A DNA stretch of 30,102 bases, from contig NZ_JALFCU010000039.1 in NCBI RefSeq assembly GCF_022771645.1, forward strand, positions 1 through 30,102, in the 5' to 3' direction. How positions within the stretch are numbered: position 1 is the stretch's first letter; every line of letters starts with the position of its first letter. A model generated the notes under the pieces. That model ran no database searches, was not told where the DNA came from, and worked only from the letters and a program-made list of their open reading frames with translations. This document shows positions 1-6,062 of the stretch, one piece after another. Both the position numbers and the translations under genes were made by a program. This stretch comes from Selenomonas sp. (GTDB taxonomy: Bacteria > Bacillota > Negativicutes > Selenomonadales > Selenomonadaceae).

Positions 1-56
1 TAAGACACCGGCCTCTCACGCCGGGTTCATGGGTTCGAATCCCATAGGTGTCACCA
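1..56 (+). tRNA. tRNA-Glu (CTC anticodon), 5' part cut by window edge
   Basis: The anticodon stem CCGGC/GCCGG encloses the loop CTCTCAC, which puts CTC at positions 34-36 and reads the Glu codon GAG. It is followed by a T arm ATGGG-TTCGAAT-CCCAT, the 3' acceptor strand and an encoded CCA (54-56). The acceptor 5' strand and most of the D arm lie before the window. Confidence 0.93.
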
Positions 57-64
57 GAATGTTC

Positions 65-95
65 GTGGCTGTTGCAGATGCAACAGCCACTTTTT
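65..95 (+). terminator. Intrinsic terminator of the tRNA-Glu transcript
   Basis: A perfect 10-bp stem GTGGCTGTTG/CAACAGCCAC with a 6-nt loop is followed directly by TTTTT. It begins 9 nt after the tRNA CCA end and finishes only 22 nt before the next start codon. Confidence 0.93.
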
Positions 96-117
96 GTAAG
101 GAAGAAAGGAGCCTCCC

Positions 118-876
118 ATGATCTTTCTTTCCATGCTCGCCCTCGGCGCCGTCATCGGCTTCGTCGGCGCGGGCGGCGCCGGCGTCACGATCACGCTGCT
201 CGTCGTCGGCTTCGGCGTGCCCGTGCATACGTCGCTCGCCGTCGCGCTCGCCGCCATGACGTTCACGACGCTCTCGGGCGCGGTGTCGCATTTCCGCCAG
301 CACGAAGTCGTCGTGGCGACCGGCGCGGCACTCGGCCTCGGCGGCGCGCTCGGGGCTTTGGGCGGCGCGGCCGTGTCGAACCTCCTCCCCGCGAAGGAGC
401 TCGGCACGGCGACGGCCGTCATGATGCTCGCGAGCGGCGGCCTGCAGTACATGAAGCTCTACCACCCGCAGTGGCTCTCCGCGCACTTCCCCGTGCGCGA
501 GACGCTGCTGACGGGCGCGCCCCTCTGGCGGCGCGGCATCCCGGTCGGCATGTGCTGCGGCTTCCTCGCCGGCGCGTTCGGCATCGGCGCGGCCGCGTTC
601 ATCCAGGTCGCGCTCATGGTGCTGTTCGGCGTGCCGCTGCTGCAATCCATCGGCACGTGCATGATGATCATCCTGCCCATCTCCGCCGCCGGCGGCCTCG
701 GCTACCTCGCGTCCGGCCACCTCGACCTCATGATCTTCCTCCAGACGCTCGCCGGCCTCACGATCGGCGCCTGGTTCGGCGCAAAGGGCACGCACCTCGC
801 CCCGCTCCCCGTCCTGAAAGCCTCCATCGTCGGCATGAGCGCCATCGGCGGCATCATCATGCTGTTGGGACGATAA
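118..876 (+). CDS. TauE/SafE family membrane transporter (sulfite/organic anion exporter type)
   Basis: A 252-residue, almost wholly hydrophobic protein with about eight membrane segments, the usual length for the TauE/SafE family. The glycine-rich N-terminal repeat (residues about 9-22, GAVIGFVGAGGAGVTITLLV) and the second internal repeat near residues 140-160 (PVGMCCGFLAGAFGIGAAAF) show the duplicated, inverted topology of the family. These proteins move sulfite, sulfoacetate or related anions across the inner membrane; the substrate here cannot be told. The ATG at 118 has a clear AAAGGAG site 6-7 bases upstream. There is no room for a promoter between the tRNA terminator (ends 95) and the ribosome binding site, so transcription may come from read-through of the tRNA unit. 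Confidence 0.88.
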   Translation: MIFLSMLALGAVIGFVGAGGAGVTITLLVVGFGVPVHTSLAVALAAMTFTTLSGAVSHFRQHEVVVATGAALGLGGALGALGGAAVSNLLPAKELGTATAVMMLASGGLQYMKLYHPQWLSAHFPVRETLLTGAPLWRRGIPVGMCCGFLAGAFGIGAAAFIQVALMVLFGVPLLQSIGTCMMIILPISAAGGLGYLASGHLDLMIFLQTLAGLTIGAWFGAKGTHLAPLPVLKASIVGMSAIGGIIMLLGR

Positions 877-878
877 AC

Positions 879-906
879 AAAAAACGCCGCCGGAAAAACC
901 GGCGGC
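879..906 (-). terminator. Intrinsic terminator of the 29-aa peptide mRNA (minus strand)
   Basis: The 8-bp stem GCCGCCGG/CCGGCGGC with a 5-nt loop is followed by GTTTTTTG on the minus strand (six T, 879-884). On the plus strand there is no T tract, so it serves the minus-strand peptide gene and not the TauE gene. Confidence 0.85.
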
Positions 907-956
907 TCCCACGCAGGGTTTACGACGTCCCCGTGGTATTCAGGCTGGTCACAGGA

Positions 957-1046
957 TCACTCTCCGTCCAGCCATTTGCAGACGTAGTGACAAGTCACGC
1001 CTGCTGCGACGGAGATAAAGAAGGAAAAGAAGTAGTGTGTCGCCAA
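957..1046 (-). CDS. 29-aa hydrophobic peptide, candidate Fst-like type I toxin (locus 1)
   Basis: TTG-initiated reading frame of 29 codons: a hydrophobic segment (HYFFSFFISVAAGVTCHYV) followed by the polar end CKWLDGE. It is homologous to the 29-aa peptide at 25613-25702 (shared pattern SV-AGV-H--CKWLD). The start is fixed by the AGGGGGTG ribosome binding site six bases before the TTG, the same site as in the second copy. One membrane span plus a short charged C-terminus is typical of Fst/Ldr-type type I toxins, which insert in the membrane; that function is inferred. It has its own promoter (1087-1115), a 5' UTR hairpin that hides the ribosome binding site, a hairpin in the 3' UTR (CCACG/CGTGG) and a terminator at 879-906, giving an mRNA of about 200 nt. 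A longer frame starting at 1166 exists but would begin upstream of the promoter. Confidence 0.75.
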   Translation of the reverse strand: MATHYFFSFFISVAAGVTCHYVCKWLDGE

Positions 1047-1051
1047 GTTAC

Positions 1052-1071
1052 CCACCCCCTTTTGGCGGTGG
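1052..1071 (-). promoter_or_regulatory. 5' UTR hairpin sequestering the peptide's ribosome binding site (locus 1)
   Basis: On the minus strand CCACCGCC-AAAA-GGGGGTGG folds into a 7-bp stem with a single G-G mismatch; the right arm is the ribosome binding site itself. Translation of the peptide should therefore be weak unless the hairpin opens. Confidence 0.65.
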
Positions 1072-1086
1072 TCCCGCGACAAGAAT

Positions 1087-1115
1087 ATTTTATCACGCCA
1101 TAATGATTGACACAA
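1087..1115 (-). promoter_or_regulatory. Promoter of the 29-aa peptide (locus 1)
   Basis: Minus strand TTGTGT-N17-TAAAAT; predicted start near 1080, about 34 nt before the TTG codon. Its -35 box overlaps the -35 box of the divergent RNA promoter at 1107-1135, so the two polymerases compete. Confidence 0.7.
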
Positions 1116-1135
1116 GACAGCAGTTGCCTTATAAT
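1107..1135 (+). promoter_or_regulatory. Perfect consensus promoter of the short RNA at 1142-1199
   Basis: TTGACA (1107-1112), 17-bp spacer, TATAAT (1130-1135). A full match to the sigma-A consensus with nothing protein-coding downstream points to a strongly expressed short RNA. Confidence 0.88.
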
Positions 1136-1141
1136 ATAGAT

Positions 1142-1199
1142 GACTAAGGAATTGAGGTAGTGCCAAGTTGCGGCCGCGGGATTACAACCCGCGGTTTTC
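1142..1199 (+). ncRNA. ~58-nt RNA, candidate antitoxin RNA for the 957-1046 peptide
   Basis: Bounded by a perfect promoter and an intrinsic terminator. Bases 1154-1171 (GAGGTAGTGCCAAGTTGC) can pair with the peptide mRNA: ten contiguous pairs (1162-1171 with the complement of 1042-1051) cover the TTG start codon and the spacer to the ribosome binding site, and eight more (1154-1161 with the complement of 1029-1036) lie just inside the coding region, the mRNA having a 5-nt bulge between them. Two of the 18 pairs are G-U. The RNA is divergent from the mRNA and shares no transcribed region with it, so it acts through this repeated segment only. Start and end are predicted from promoter and terminator positions. 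Confidence 0.72.
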
Positions 1200-1200
1200 T
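1174..1200 (+). terminator. Intrinsic terminator of the short RNA
   Basis: Stem CCGCGGG/CCCGCGG, 7-nt loop ATTACAA, followed by TTTTCT. Confidence 0.88.
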
Positions 1201-1206
1201 ATTGTC

Positions 1207-1253
1207 AAAAAATGCCCGTGAGAACATGTTTGCGTGTTCTCACGGGCATTTTT
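1207..1253 (-). terminator. Terminator of the CBS-ACT gene / hicAB unit
   Basis: Perfect 17-bp stem AAATGCCCGTGAGAACA (1210-1226) with its complement 1235-1251 and an 8-nt loop. T tracts are present on both strands (six T on the minus strand), so it can act in both directions; it lies 18 bases after the stop codon of the minus-strand gene. Confidence 0.92.
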
Positions 1254-1270
1254 GCGTGCGCGGAAAAATC

Positions 1271-1924
1271 TCAGCCGATCTTCGCCGTATGGATGACGTT
1301 GTAGCCTTTGTCGCCGAGCGCTTTCGCGAGGGCGTCGATCTCTGCGTCGTCCGTGAGGTCCGTGCGGACGATGATCTCGTAGCGGCCCGTCGGCTGGCGG
1401 CAGGTGACGAGGCTGTCGATGGAATAGCCCTTGCCGGCAAAGATACCGGCGATGTCGGCGACGACGCCGATGCGGTCTTCGACGTCGATTGTCAGGCGCG
1501 TGCGGCCCTGCTCGAGCGCCATGACGTCGACGAACGTCTTGAAGATATCCGTCTCCGTGATGACGCCGACGACAGCGCCGACGTTCGAGACGACGGGCAG
1601 GCCGCCAATCTTTTCCTTGTACATGAGGAGCGCGGCCTCTTCGATCGTCGCGTCCTCACCCACGGAAATGACGTTCTTCTGCATGATGTCAGCGACTTTC
1701 AGCTTCGACAGGAGCGTCGTGACCTCGTAGCGCGACAGCGTCGTCGCGGGCGACGGCGAGACGCGCATGATGTCCTTGTCATTGAGGAATCCGACGAGCT
1801 TGCCGTCCTCGACAACAGGCAGGCGGCGGAAACGCCCTTTCTTCATGAGGCGCGCCGCCGTGTCGATGCCGGTGTCCGGCGTGACGACCGTCGGGTTCTT
1901 CGTCATGCGGTTTGCTACGAACAT
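1271..1924 (-). CDS. CBS-domain pair plus ACT domain protein (AcuB-like)
   Basis: 217 residues: CBS domain 1 at about 6-57 (MTKNPTVVTPDTGI start, LVGFLNDKDI end), CBS domain 2 at about 79-130 (VADIMQKNVISV, VGVITETDIF), then an ACT domain at about 141-210 (RTRLTIDVEDRIGVVADIAGI shortened here to its core DRIGVVADIAGIFA). This is the order of the AcuB-like family: the CBS pair usually binds adenine nucleotides and the ACT domain an amino acid, so a cytoplasmic sensor of energy or amino acid state is likely. It lies 26 bases after hicB on the same strand with no terminator between, and is probably transcribed with it and possibly with the liv operon. Site AGAAAGG precedes the ATG. The target is unknown. 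Confidence 0.88.
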   Translation of the reverse strand: MFVANRMTKNPTVVTPDTGIDTAARLMKKGRFRRLPVVEDGKLVGFLNDKDIMRVSPSPATTLSRYEVTTLLSKLKVADIMQKNVISVGEDATIEEAALLMYKEKIGGLPVVSNVGAVVGVITETDIFKTFVDVMALEQGRTRLTIDVEDRIGVVADIAGIFAGKGYSIDSLVTCRQPTGRYEIIVRTDLTDDAEIDALAKALGDKGYNVIHTAKIG

Positions 1925-1950
1925 ATGATCAAGACCTTTCTATCATGAAA

Positions 1951-2295
1951 TCAAACACCTTGCGCCGCGAGCTTTTCCTCCATTGCTTCCATGACGAAAC
2001 TATTGAGCGATTCGCCGTGCTCGATGGCATAAATCGCCGCGCGGCGGTGGATGTCCGGCGTCGTGCGGACGTTGAAACTGCCCTTGTATGCGACTTCCGG
2101 TTCAACCCCCTCAGCTTCACAGACATTGAAATAATCGTCCACGACCCCATGAAAATCTTCGACAAGCTCTTTCGCGGTGTTCCCTTCATAAGAGAGCAAA
2201 GAACGGATGCCAAGCACCTTTCCGAAAAGAACACCATCGCTTTCAGAAAATTCAATGCTTCCCACATATCCACGATATGTCATGGTATTTTTCAC
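1951..2295 (-). CDS. hicB: HicB-family antitoxin
   Basis: 114 residues. The N-terminal part (MTYRGYVGSIEFSESDGVLF, then GKVLGI) is the partly degraded RNase H-like HicB fold seen in antitoxins that bind HicA; the C-terminal part (residues about 74-110, FNVRTTPDIHRRAAIYA, then SLNSFVMEAM) is a ribbon-helix-helix DNA-binding segment, so it should both neutralise HicA and repress the operon. Its start codon overlaps the hicA stop by 4 bases (ATGA), which implies translational coupling. The toxin-first gene order is the usual one for hicAB. Confidence 0.9.
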   Translation of the reverse strand: MKNTMTYRGYVGSIEFSESDGVLFGKVLGIRSLLSYEGNTAKELVEDFHGVVDDYFNVCEAEGVEPEVAYKGSFNVRTTPDIHRRAAIYAIEHGESLNSFVMEAMEEKLAAQGV

Positions 2296-2549
2296 AGCAA
2301 TCCCTCCTTTTTCAATGCATCAATGATTTCTTGCACCTGATAATCAAGCAATTCCTTGCGTGGGTGCGGCTTGTGCAAAAAGATATGCGATTGTGCACCT
2401 TTCCGCGTGAATAGCACGCGCGAACCGCTCGTCTTTCCTTTGTTCGAACGTTCATAGGAAAGATAGCCGAGCAATGTCTCCGCTTCCTCGAACGTAAAGT
2501 CCTTCGGTTTTGACTTCAGTCGTGCGATGAGCTTGTCCTTCTTCCCCAT
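2292..2549 (-). CDS. hicA: HicA-family mRNA interferase toxin
   Basis: 85 residues, double-stranded-RNA-binding-like fold. The motif HKPHPRKELLDYQV near the C-terminus and the final EIIDALKKEGLL helix are diagnostic. The catalytic histidine that many HicA proteins carry in a G-S-H motif of the second strand is not present: the glycine-rich stretch reads GKTSGSRVLF. Such a variant is common in one HicA subfamily, so loss of function cannot be concluded. GGGAGGAA site six bases before the ATG; own promoter at 2571-2599. HicA cleaves mRNA in the cytoplasm when HicB is limiting. Confidence 0.9.
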   Translation of the reverse strand: MGKKDKLIARLKSKPKDFTFEEAETLLGYLSYERSNKGKTSGSRVLFTRKGAQSHIFLHKPHPRKELLDYQVQEIIDALKKEGLL

Positions 2550-2570
2550 GAAGATTCCTCCCTTGCTTTG

Positions 2571-2599
2571 AGTATATCATGAGGAATGGCTTTTTGCAA
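2571..2599 (-). promoter_or_regulatory. hicAB promoter
   Basis: Minus strand TTGCAA-N17-TATACT, start near 2564, just upstream of the hicA ribosome binding site. Confidence 0.72.
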
Positions 2600-2613
2600 C
2601 TGAATATAGTTGC
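2596..2613. promoter_or_regulatory. Inverted repeat over the hicAB -35 box, candidate HicB operator
   Basis: GCAACT-GAATAT-AGTTGC, a 6-bp inverted repeat with a 6-bp centre overlapping the -35 hexamer. Position fits autorepression by HicB; it lies 15 bases beyond the livF stop. Confidence 0.45.
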
Positions 2614-2627
2614 TGATGTTTTATGCC

Positions 2628-3344
2628 TCAGCCGCCGAGATATGCTTTCCGCACGTCTTCGCTGGCGGCGAGTTTTTTCGCGTCGCCGCTCAAGGTGATT
2701 CTGCCCGTTTCGAGGACGTAGGCGCGGTTGGCGATGGAGAGGGCCATGTTGGCGTTCTGCTCGACGAGGAGGACGGTCGTGCCGCTCTTGTTGATGTCTT
2801 CGATGATCGAGAAGATTTCCTTGATGAGGAGCGGCGCGAGGCCCATGGAAGGTTCGTCGAGGAGCAGGAGCTTCGGGCGGCTCATGAGGGCGCGCCCCAT
2901 GGCGAGCATCTGCTGCTCGCCGCCGGAGAGCGTGCCGGCCACCTGGTCTTGGCGCTCTTCGAGACGCGGGAAGAGCTCGAAGACGTGCTTCTTGTCGGCC
3001 GCGATGCCGTCTTTGTCCTTGCGGATGAACGCGCCGAGGTCGAGGTTTTCCATGACGGTCATTTCCGTGAAGATGCGGCGGCCTTCCGGGACCTGCGAGA
3101 TGCCGAGGCCGACGATCTTGTGCGCGGGCGTGCCCGCGATGTCTTCGCCTTGGAATGTGATCGAGCCCGTCTTCGGCTTCAGGAGGCCGGAAATCGTGCG
3201 GAGCGTCGTGGATTTGCCCGCGCCGTTCGCGCCGATGAGCGTGACGATCTCGCCTTGGTTGACCGTGAGGGAGATGCCTTTGATGGCGTGGATGGCGCCG
3301 TAATAGACGTTGATGTCGTCAATTTTGAGCATTGGTTCTGCCAT
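2628..3344 (-). CDS. livF: Branched-chain amino acid ABC transporter ATP-binding protein LivF
   Basis: 238 residues. Walker A GANGAGKST at 38-46, ABC signature LSGGEQ at 139-144, Walker B KLLLLDEP at 158-165, and the family's QVPEGRRIFTEMTVMENL segment at about 84-101, which separates LivF from LivG. It is one of the two cytoplasmic ATPases that power leucine/isoleucine/valine uptake. Last gene of a five-gene operon, 3 bases after livG; the ribosome binding site is GGGAG within the livG end. Confidence 0.96.
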   Translation of the reverse strand: MAEPMLKIDDINVYYGAIHAIKGISLTVNQGEIVTLIGANGAGKSTTLRTISGLLKPKTGSITFQGEDIAGTPAHKIVGLGISQVPEGRRIFTEMTVMENLDLGAFIRKDKDGIAADKKHVFELFPRLEERQDQVAGTLSGGEQQMLAMGRALMSRPKLLLLDEPSMGLAPLLIKEIFSIIEDINKSGTTVLLVEQNANMALSIANRAYVLETGRITLSGDAKKLAASEDVRKAYLGG

Positions 3345-3347
3345 TTC

Positions 3348-4115
3348 TTACTCCCCTCCCAGGTAGGCGCGGATGACTTCCGGATCCTCTTTGATTTCGG
3401 CCGGCGTGCCCTCGGCGATCGTGCTGCCGTATTCGAGGACGTAGATGCGCTCGCAGATGCCCATGACGAGCGCCATGTCATGCTCGATCAGGAGGATCGT
3501 GAGGCCGAACTCTTTGCGGATCCACTCGATCATGTCCATGAGTTCCTTCGTCTCCTGCGGGTTCATGCCGGCGGCCGGCTCGTCGAGGAGCAGCAGCTTC
3601 GGCTTCGTCGCGAGCGCGCGGGCGATCTCGAGGCGGCGCTGTGCGCCGTACGGGAGGTTCTTCGCCTGTTCGTTTGCATGGCCTTCGAGGTGGAAGATCT
3701 TCAGCAGGCGGTAGGACTCTTCTTCGACGCGCTCTTCTTCGCTGAAGTAGCGCCCGAGGCGCAGGACGGATTCCAATAATCCATATTTGACATGGCTGTG
3801 GAACGCGATCTTGACGTTGTCGAGCACGGAGAGTTCGGAGAACAGGCGGATGTTCTGGAACGTGCGGGCGATGCCTTTCTGCGTGATCTGGTACGGCTTC
3901 AAGCCCAGGAGGCTTTCGCCCGCGAACGTGATCGTGCCGGTCGTCGGCTGGTAGACGCCCGTGAAGAGGTTGAACGCCGTCGTCTTGCCGGCGCCGTTCG
4001 GCCCGATGAGGCCGACGAGCTCGCCCGGGTTGATATACAAATTAAAATCGGAAACGGCTTTGAGGCCGCCGAAGACTTCTGAGACGTTTTCGCATTTCAA
4101 TAATGGCTCAGGCAT
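3348..4115 (-). CDS. livG: Branched-chain amino acid ABC transporter ATP-binding protein LivG
   Basis: 255 residues. Walker A GPNGAGKT at 38-45; signature region in the LivG form LPYGAQRRLEIARALA, followed by Walker B LLLLDEPAAGMNPQE; switch histidine in LIEHDM. The long insert between Walker A and signature (IARTFQNIRLFSELSVLDNV) is typical of LivG. Overlaps the end of livM by 8 bases, with its AAAGGAGG site inside livM. Confidence 0.96.
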   Translation of the reverse strand: MPEPLLKCENVSEVFGGLKAVSDFNLYINPGELVGLIGPNGAGKTTAFNLFTGVYQPTTGTITFAGESLLGLKPYQITQKGIARTFQNIRLFSELSVLDNVKIAFHSHVKYGLLESVLRLGRYFSEEERVEEESYRLLKIFHLEGHANEQAKNLPYGAQRRLEIARALATKPKLLLLDEPAAGMNPQETKELMDMIEWIRKEFGLTILLIEHDMALVMGICERIYVLEYGSTIAEGTPAEIKEDPEVIRAYLGGE

Positions 4116-5067
4116 TTTTGTCGCGGCCTCCTTTCTTTAATAATTTCTGGAACGGGCCGTAGTCCGTGATCTCCATGTAGCCAAACAGCCCCTGCGGACG
4201 GTAGAACATGAGGAGGATGAGCGCGAGCGCGTAGATGATCATGCGGAACTCCGGCCAACTCGCGAGCGCGGCGGAGATGAACGTGACGACGAACGCGCCG
4301 GCGATGCTTCCCGTGATCGAGCCGAGGCCGCCGAGCACGACCATGATGAGGTAGTTGAACGACTGCATGAACGTGAACGAGTTCGGGCTGATAAGGTAGA
4401 AGCTGTGCGCGAACAGGCCGCCCGCGACGCCGGCGAACGCCGCGCCGATCGTGAAGGCCATGACTTTGTACTTCGTCGTGTTGACGCCCATGGACTCGGC
4501 GGCGACTTCGTTCTCGCGGATGGCGAGGCAGGCGCGGCCGTCCGTGGAGTTCACGAAGTTCTTGACGAAGAACAGCGTGAACAGCATGATGAAGAACACC
4601 CAGGCAAACGTCGTGTTGTGCGGGATGCCTTTGAAGCCCGCCGCGCCGCCGACGTAGTCGATGTTCATGATGCAGATGCGGATGATCTCCGACATGCCGA
4701 TGGTCGCGATGGCGAGGTAGTCGCCGCGCAGGCGCAGCGTCGGGATGCCGACGAGGAAGCCGAGGAAGCCGGCGAACGCCGCGCCCGCGAGGAGCGCGAG
4801 GCCGAACGGCAGGTGGAAGAACGTCGTGAGGACGACGCTCATGTACGCGCCCGCCGCCATGAAGCCCGCGTGGCCGAGCGAGAACTGGCCGGTGTAGCCA
4901 TTGATGAGGTTCAGGCTGACGGCCATGATGATGTTGATGCCGATGATGATGACATTGAGCTGCCAGAACGAGCTCAGGATGCGCTCCGTGATGAGTGCTT
5001 GGAGCACGGCGAAGATGCCAAGGCCGAGGCCGAGCATGATGAGGTCGTTTTTCCTTAGATATTTCAT
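4108..5067 (-). CDS. livM: Branched-chain amino acid ABC transporter permease LivM
   Basis: 319 residues, about eight to nine membrane segments. The LivM hallmarks are visible: LNLINGYTGQFSLGHAGFMA near residue 51-70, IPTLRLRGDYLAIATIGMSE near 108-127, and the C-terminal MFYRPQGLFGY. It forms the membrane channel with LivH. Start ATG follows AGGGGGCGG; 12 bases separate it from livH. Confidence 0.96.
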   Translation of the reverse strand: MKYLRKNDLIMLGLGLGIFAVLQALITERILSSFWQLNVIIIGINIIMAVSLNLINGYTGQFSLGHAGFMAAGAYMSVVLTTFFHLPFGLALLAGAAFAGFLGFLVGIPTLRLRGDYLAIATIGMSEIIRICIMNIDYVGGAAGFKGIPHNTTFAWVFFIMLFTLFFVKNFVNSTDGRACLAIRENEVAAESMGVNTTKYKVMAFTIGAAFAGVAGGLFAHSFYLISPNSFTFMQSFNYLIMVVLGGLGSITGSIAGAFVVTFISAALASWPEFRMIIYALALILLMFYRPQGLFGYMEITDYGPFQKLLKKGGRDKNA

Positions 5068-5079
5068 GCTGCCGCCCCC

Positions 5080-5967
5080 TTACACTTTTTCCTTGACGTC
5101 CTTGCCGAAGATGCCGGCCGGGCGCACGAGGAGCACGAGGATGAGGATGGCGAAGGCCGCCGCATCGCGGAACGTCGAGGAGATGAAGCCCGAGACGAGC
5201 GCCTCGACGACGCCGAGGATGAGGCCGCCGACGACGGCGCCCGGCAGGATGCCGATGCCGCCGAGGACGGCTGCGACGAACGCCTTCATGCCCGGCATGA
5301 TGCCCATGAGCGGGTCGATCGAGTTGTAGTAGACGCCGACGAGCACGCCCGCGACGGCGGCGAGCGCCGAGCCGATGCCGAACGTGTAGCTGATGATGCG
5401 GTCGGAGTCGACGCCCATGAGCTGCGCCGTCTCGACGTCGAACGACGCCGCGCGCATGGCCTTGCCCGTTTTCGTTTTCTGCACGATATACGTGAGGACA
5501 ATCATGAGCACGGCCGTGATGCCGAGGATCAGCATCTGCTGGCCGTTGATGACGATGCCGCCGACCGAGACCGCGACATCACCGAACATCGCCGGGAACG
5601 TGCGCGGCGTCGGCGAGACGAAATACATCGACGTGTACTCGAGGAAGAACGACACGCCGATGGCCGTGATGAGCACCGAGATGCGCGGCGCATGGCGGAG
5701 CGGCTTGTACGCGAGCTTCTCGATGACCATGCCGAGCGCGCCCGTCACGACGAACGAGATGAGGAGCGCCGGCACGATGGAGAGATGTGCCTGCGTGATG
5801 GCAAAAAATCCGATGTACGCGCCCACCATGTAAATATCACCGTGGGCGAAGTTGATGAGCTTGATGATGCCGTAGATCATCGTATAGCCGAGCGCGATCA
5901 GGGCGTAAATGCTCCCGAGCGATATGCCATTGATGAGCTGCTGCAACAATTGCTGCAAGACTTCCAT
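5080..5967 (-). CDS. livH: Branched-chain amino acid ABC transporter permease LivH
   Basis: 295 residues when started at the ATG at 5967 (MEVLQQLLQQLINGISLGSI), which gives the standard LivH N-terminus and has AGAAAGG upstream; an in-frame start at 6015 would add 16 residues without membrane character. Family motifs: ALIALGYTMIYGIIKLINFA (about 21-40), GDIYMVGAY, and the permease loop near GVLVGVYYNSIDPLMG. It forms the membrane channel with LivM. The gap to livK is 93 bases and holds a possible attenuator. Confidence 0.95.
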   Translation of the reverse strand: MEVLQQLLQQLINGISLGSIYALIALGYTMIYGIIKLINFAHGDIYMVGAYIGFFAITQAHLSIVPALLISFVVTGALGMVIEKLAYKPLRHAPRISVLITAIGVSFFLEYTSMYFVSPTPRTFPAMFGDVAVSVGGIVINGQQMLILGITAVLMIVLTYIVQKTKTGKAMRAASFDVETAQLMGVDSDRIISYTFGIGSALAAVAGVLVGVYYNSIDPLMGIMPGMKAFVAAVLGGIGILPGAVVGGLILGVVEALVSGFISSTFRDAAAFAILILVLLVRPAGIFGKDVKEKV

Positions 5968-6040
5968 ATCGTAGACCTTTCTTTCTTCTTTCAGCAAAAG
6001 AGAGGAAGACAGCAAGATCGCTTCGCTGCCTTCCCCTCAC

Positions 6041-6062
6041 AAAAATCTGTTTCTACCAGATT
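6041..6062 (-). terminator. Weak hairpin between livK and livH, possible attenuator
   Basis: Minus strand AATCTG-GTAGAAA-CAGATT followed by TTTTG; the left arm overlaps the livK stop codon. Only 6 bp, so partial termination is more likely than full, which would keep the binding protein in excess of the permeases. Confidence 0.45.

Noticed and set aside
886..906. Hairpin as terminator for the TauE/SafE gene
   Set aside because: No T run follows it on the plus strand; six T follow it on the minus strand.
957..1166. 69-codon minus-strand frame beginning at 1166
   Set aside because: Its first half would be transcribed from upstream of the peptide promoter and is the complement of the short RNA; the TTG at 1046 has the ribosome binding site that matches the second copy.
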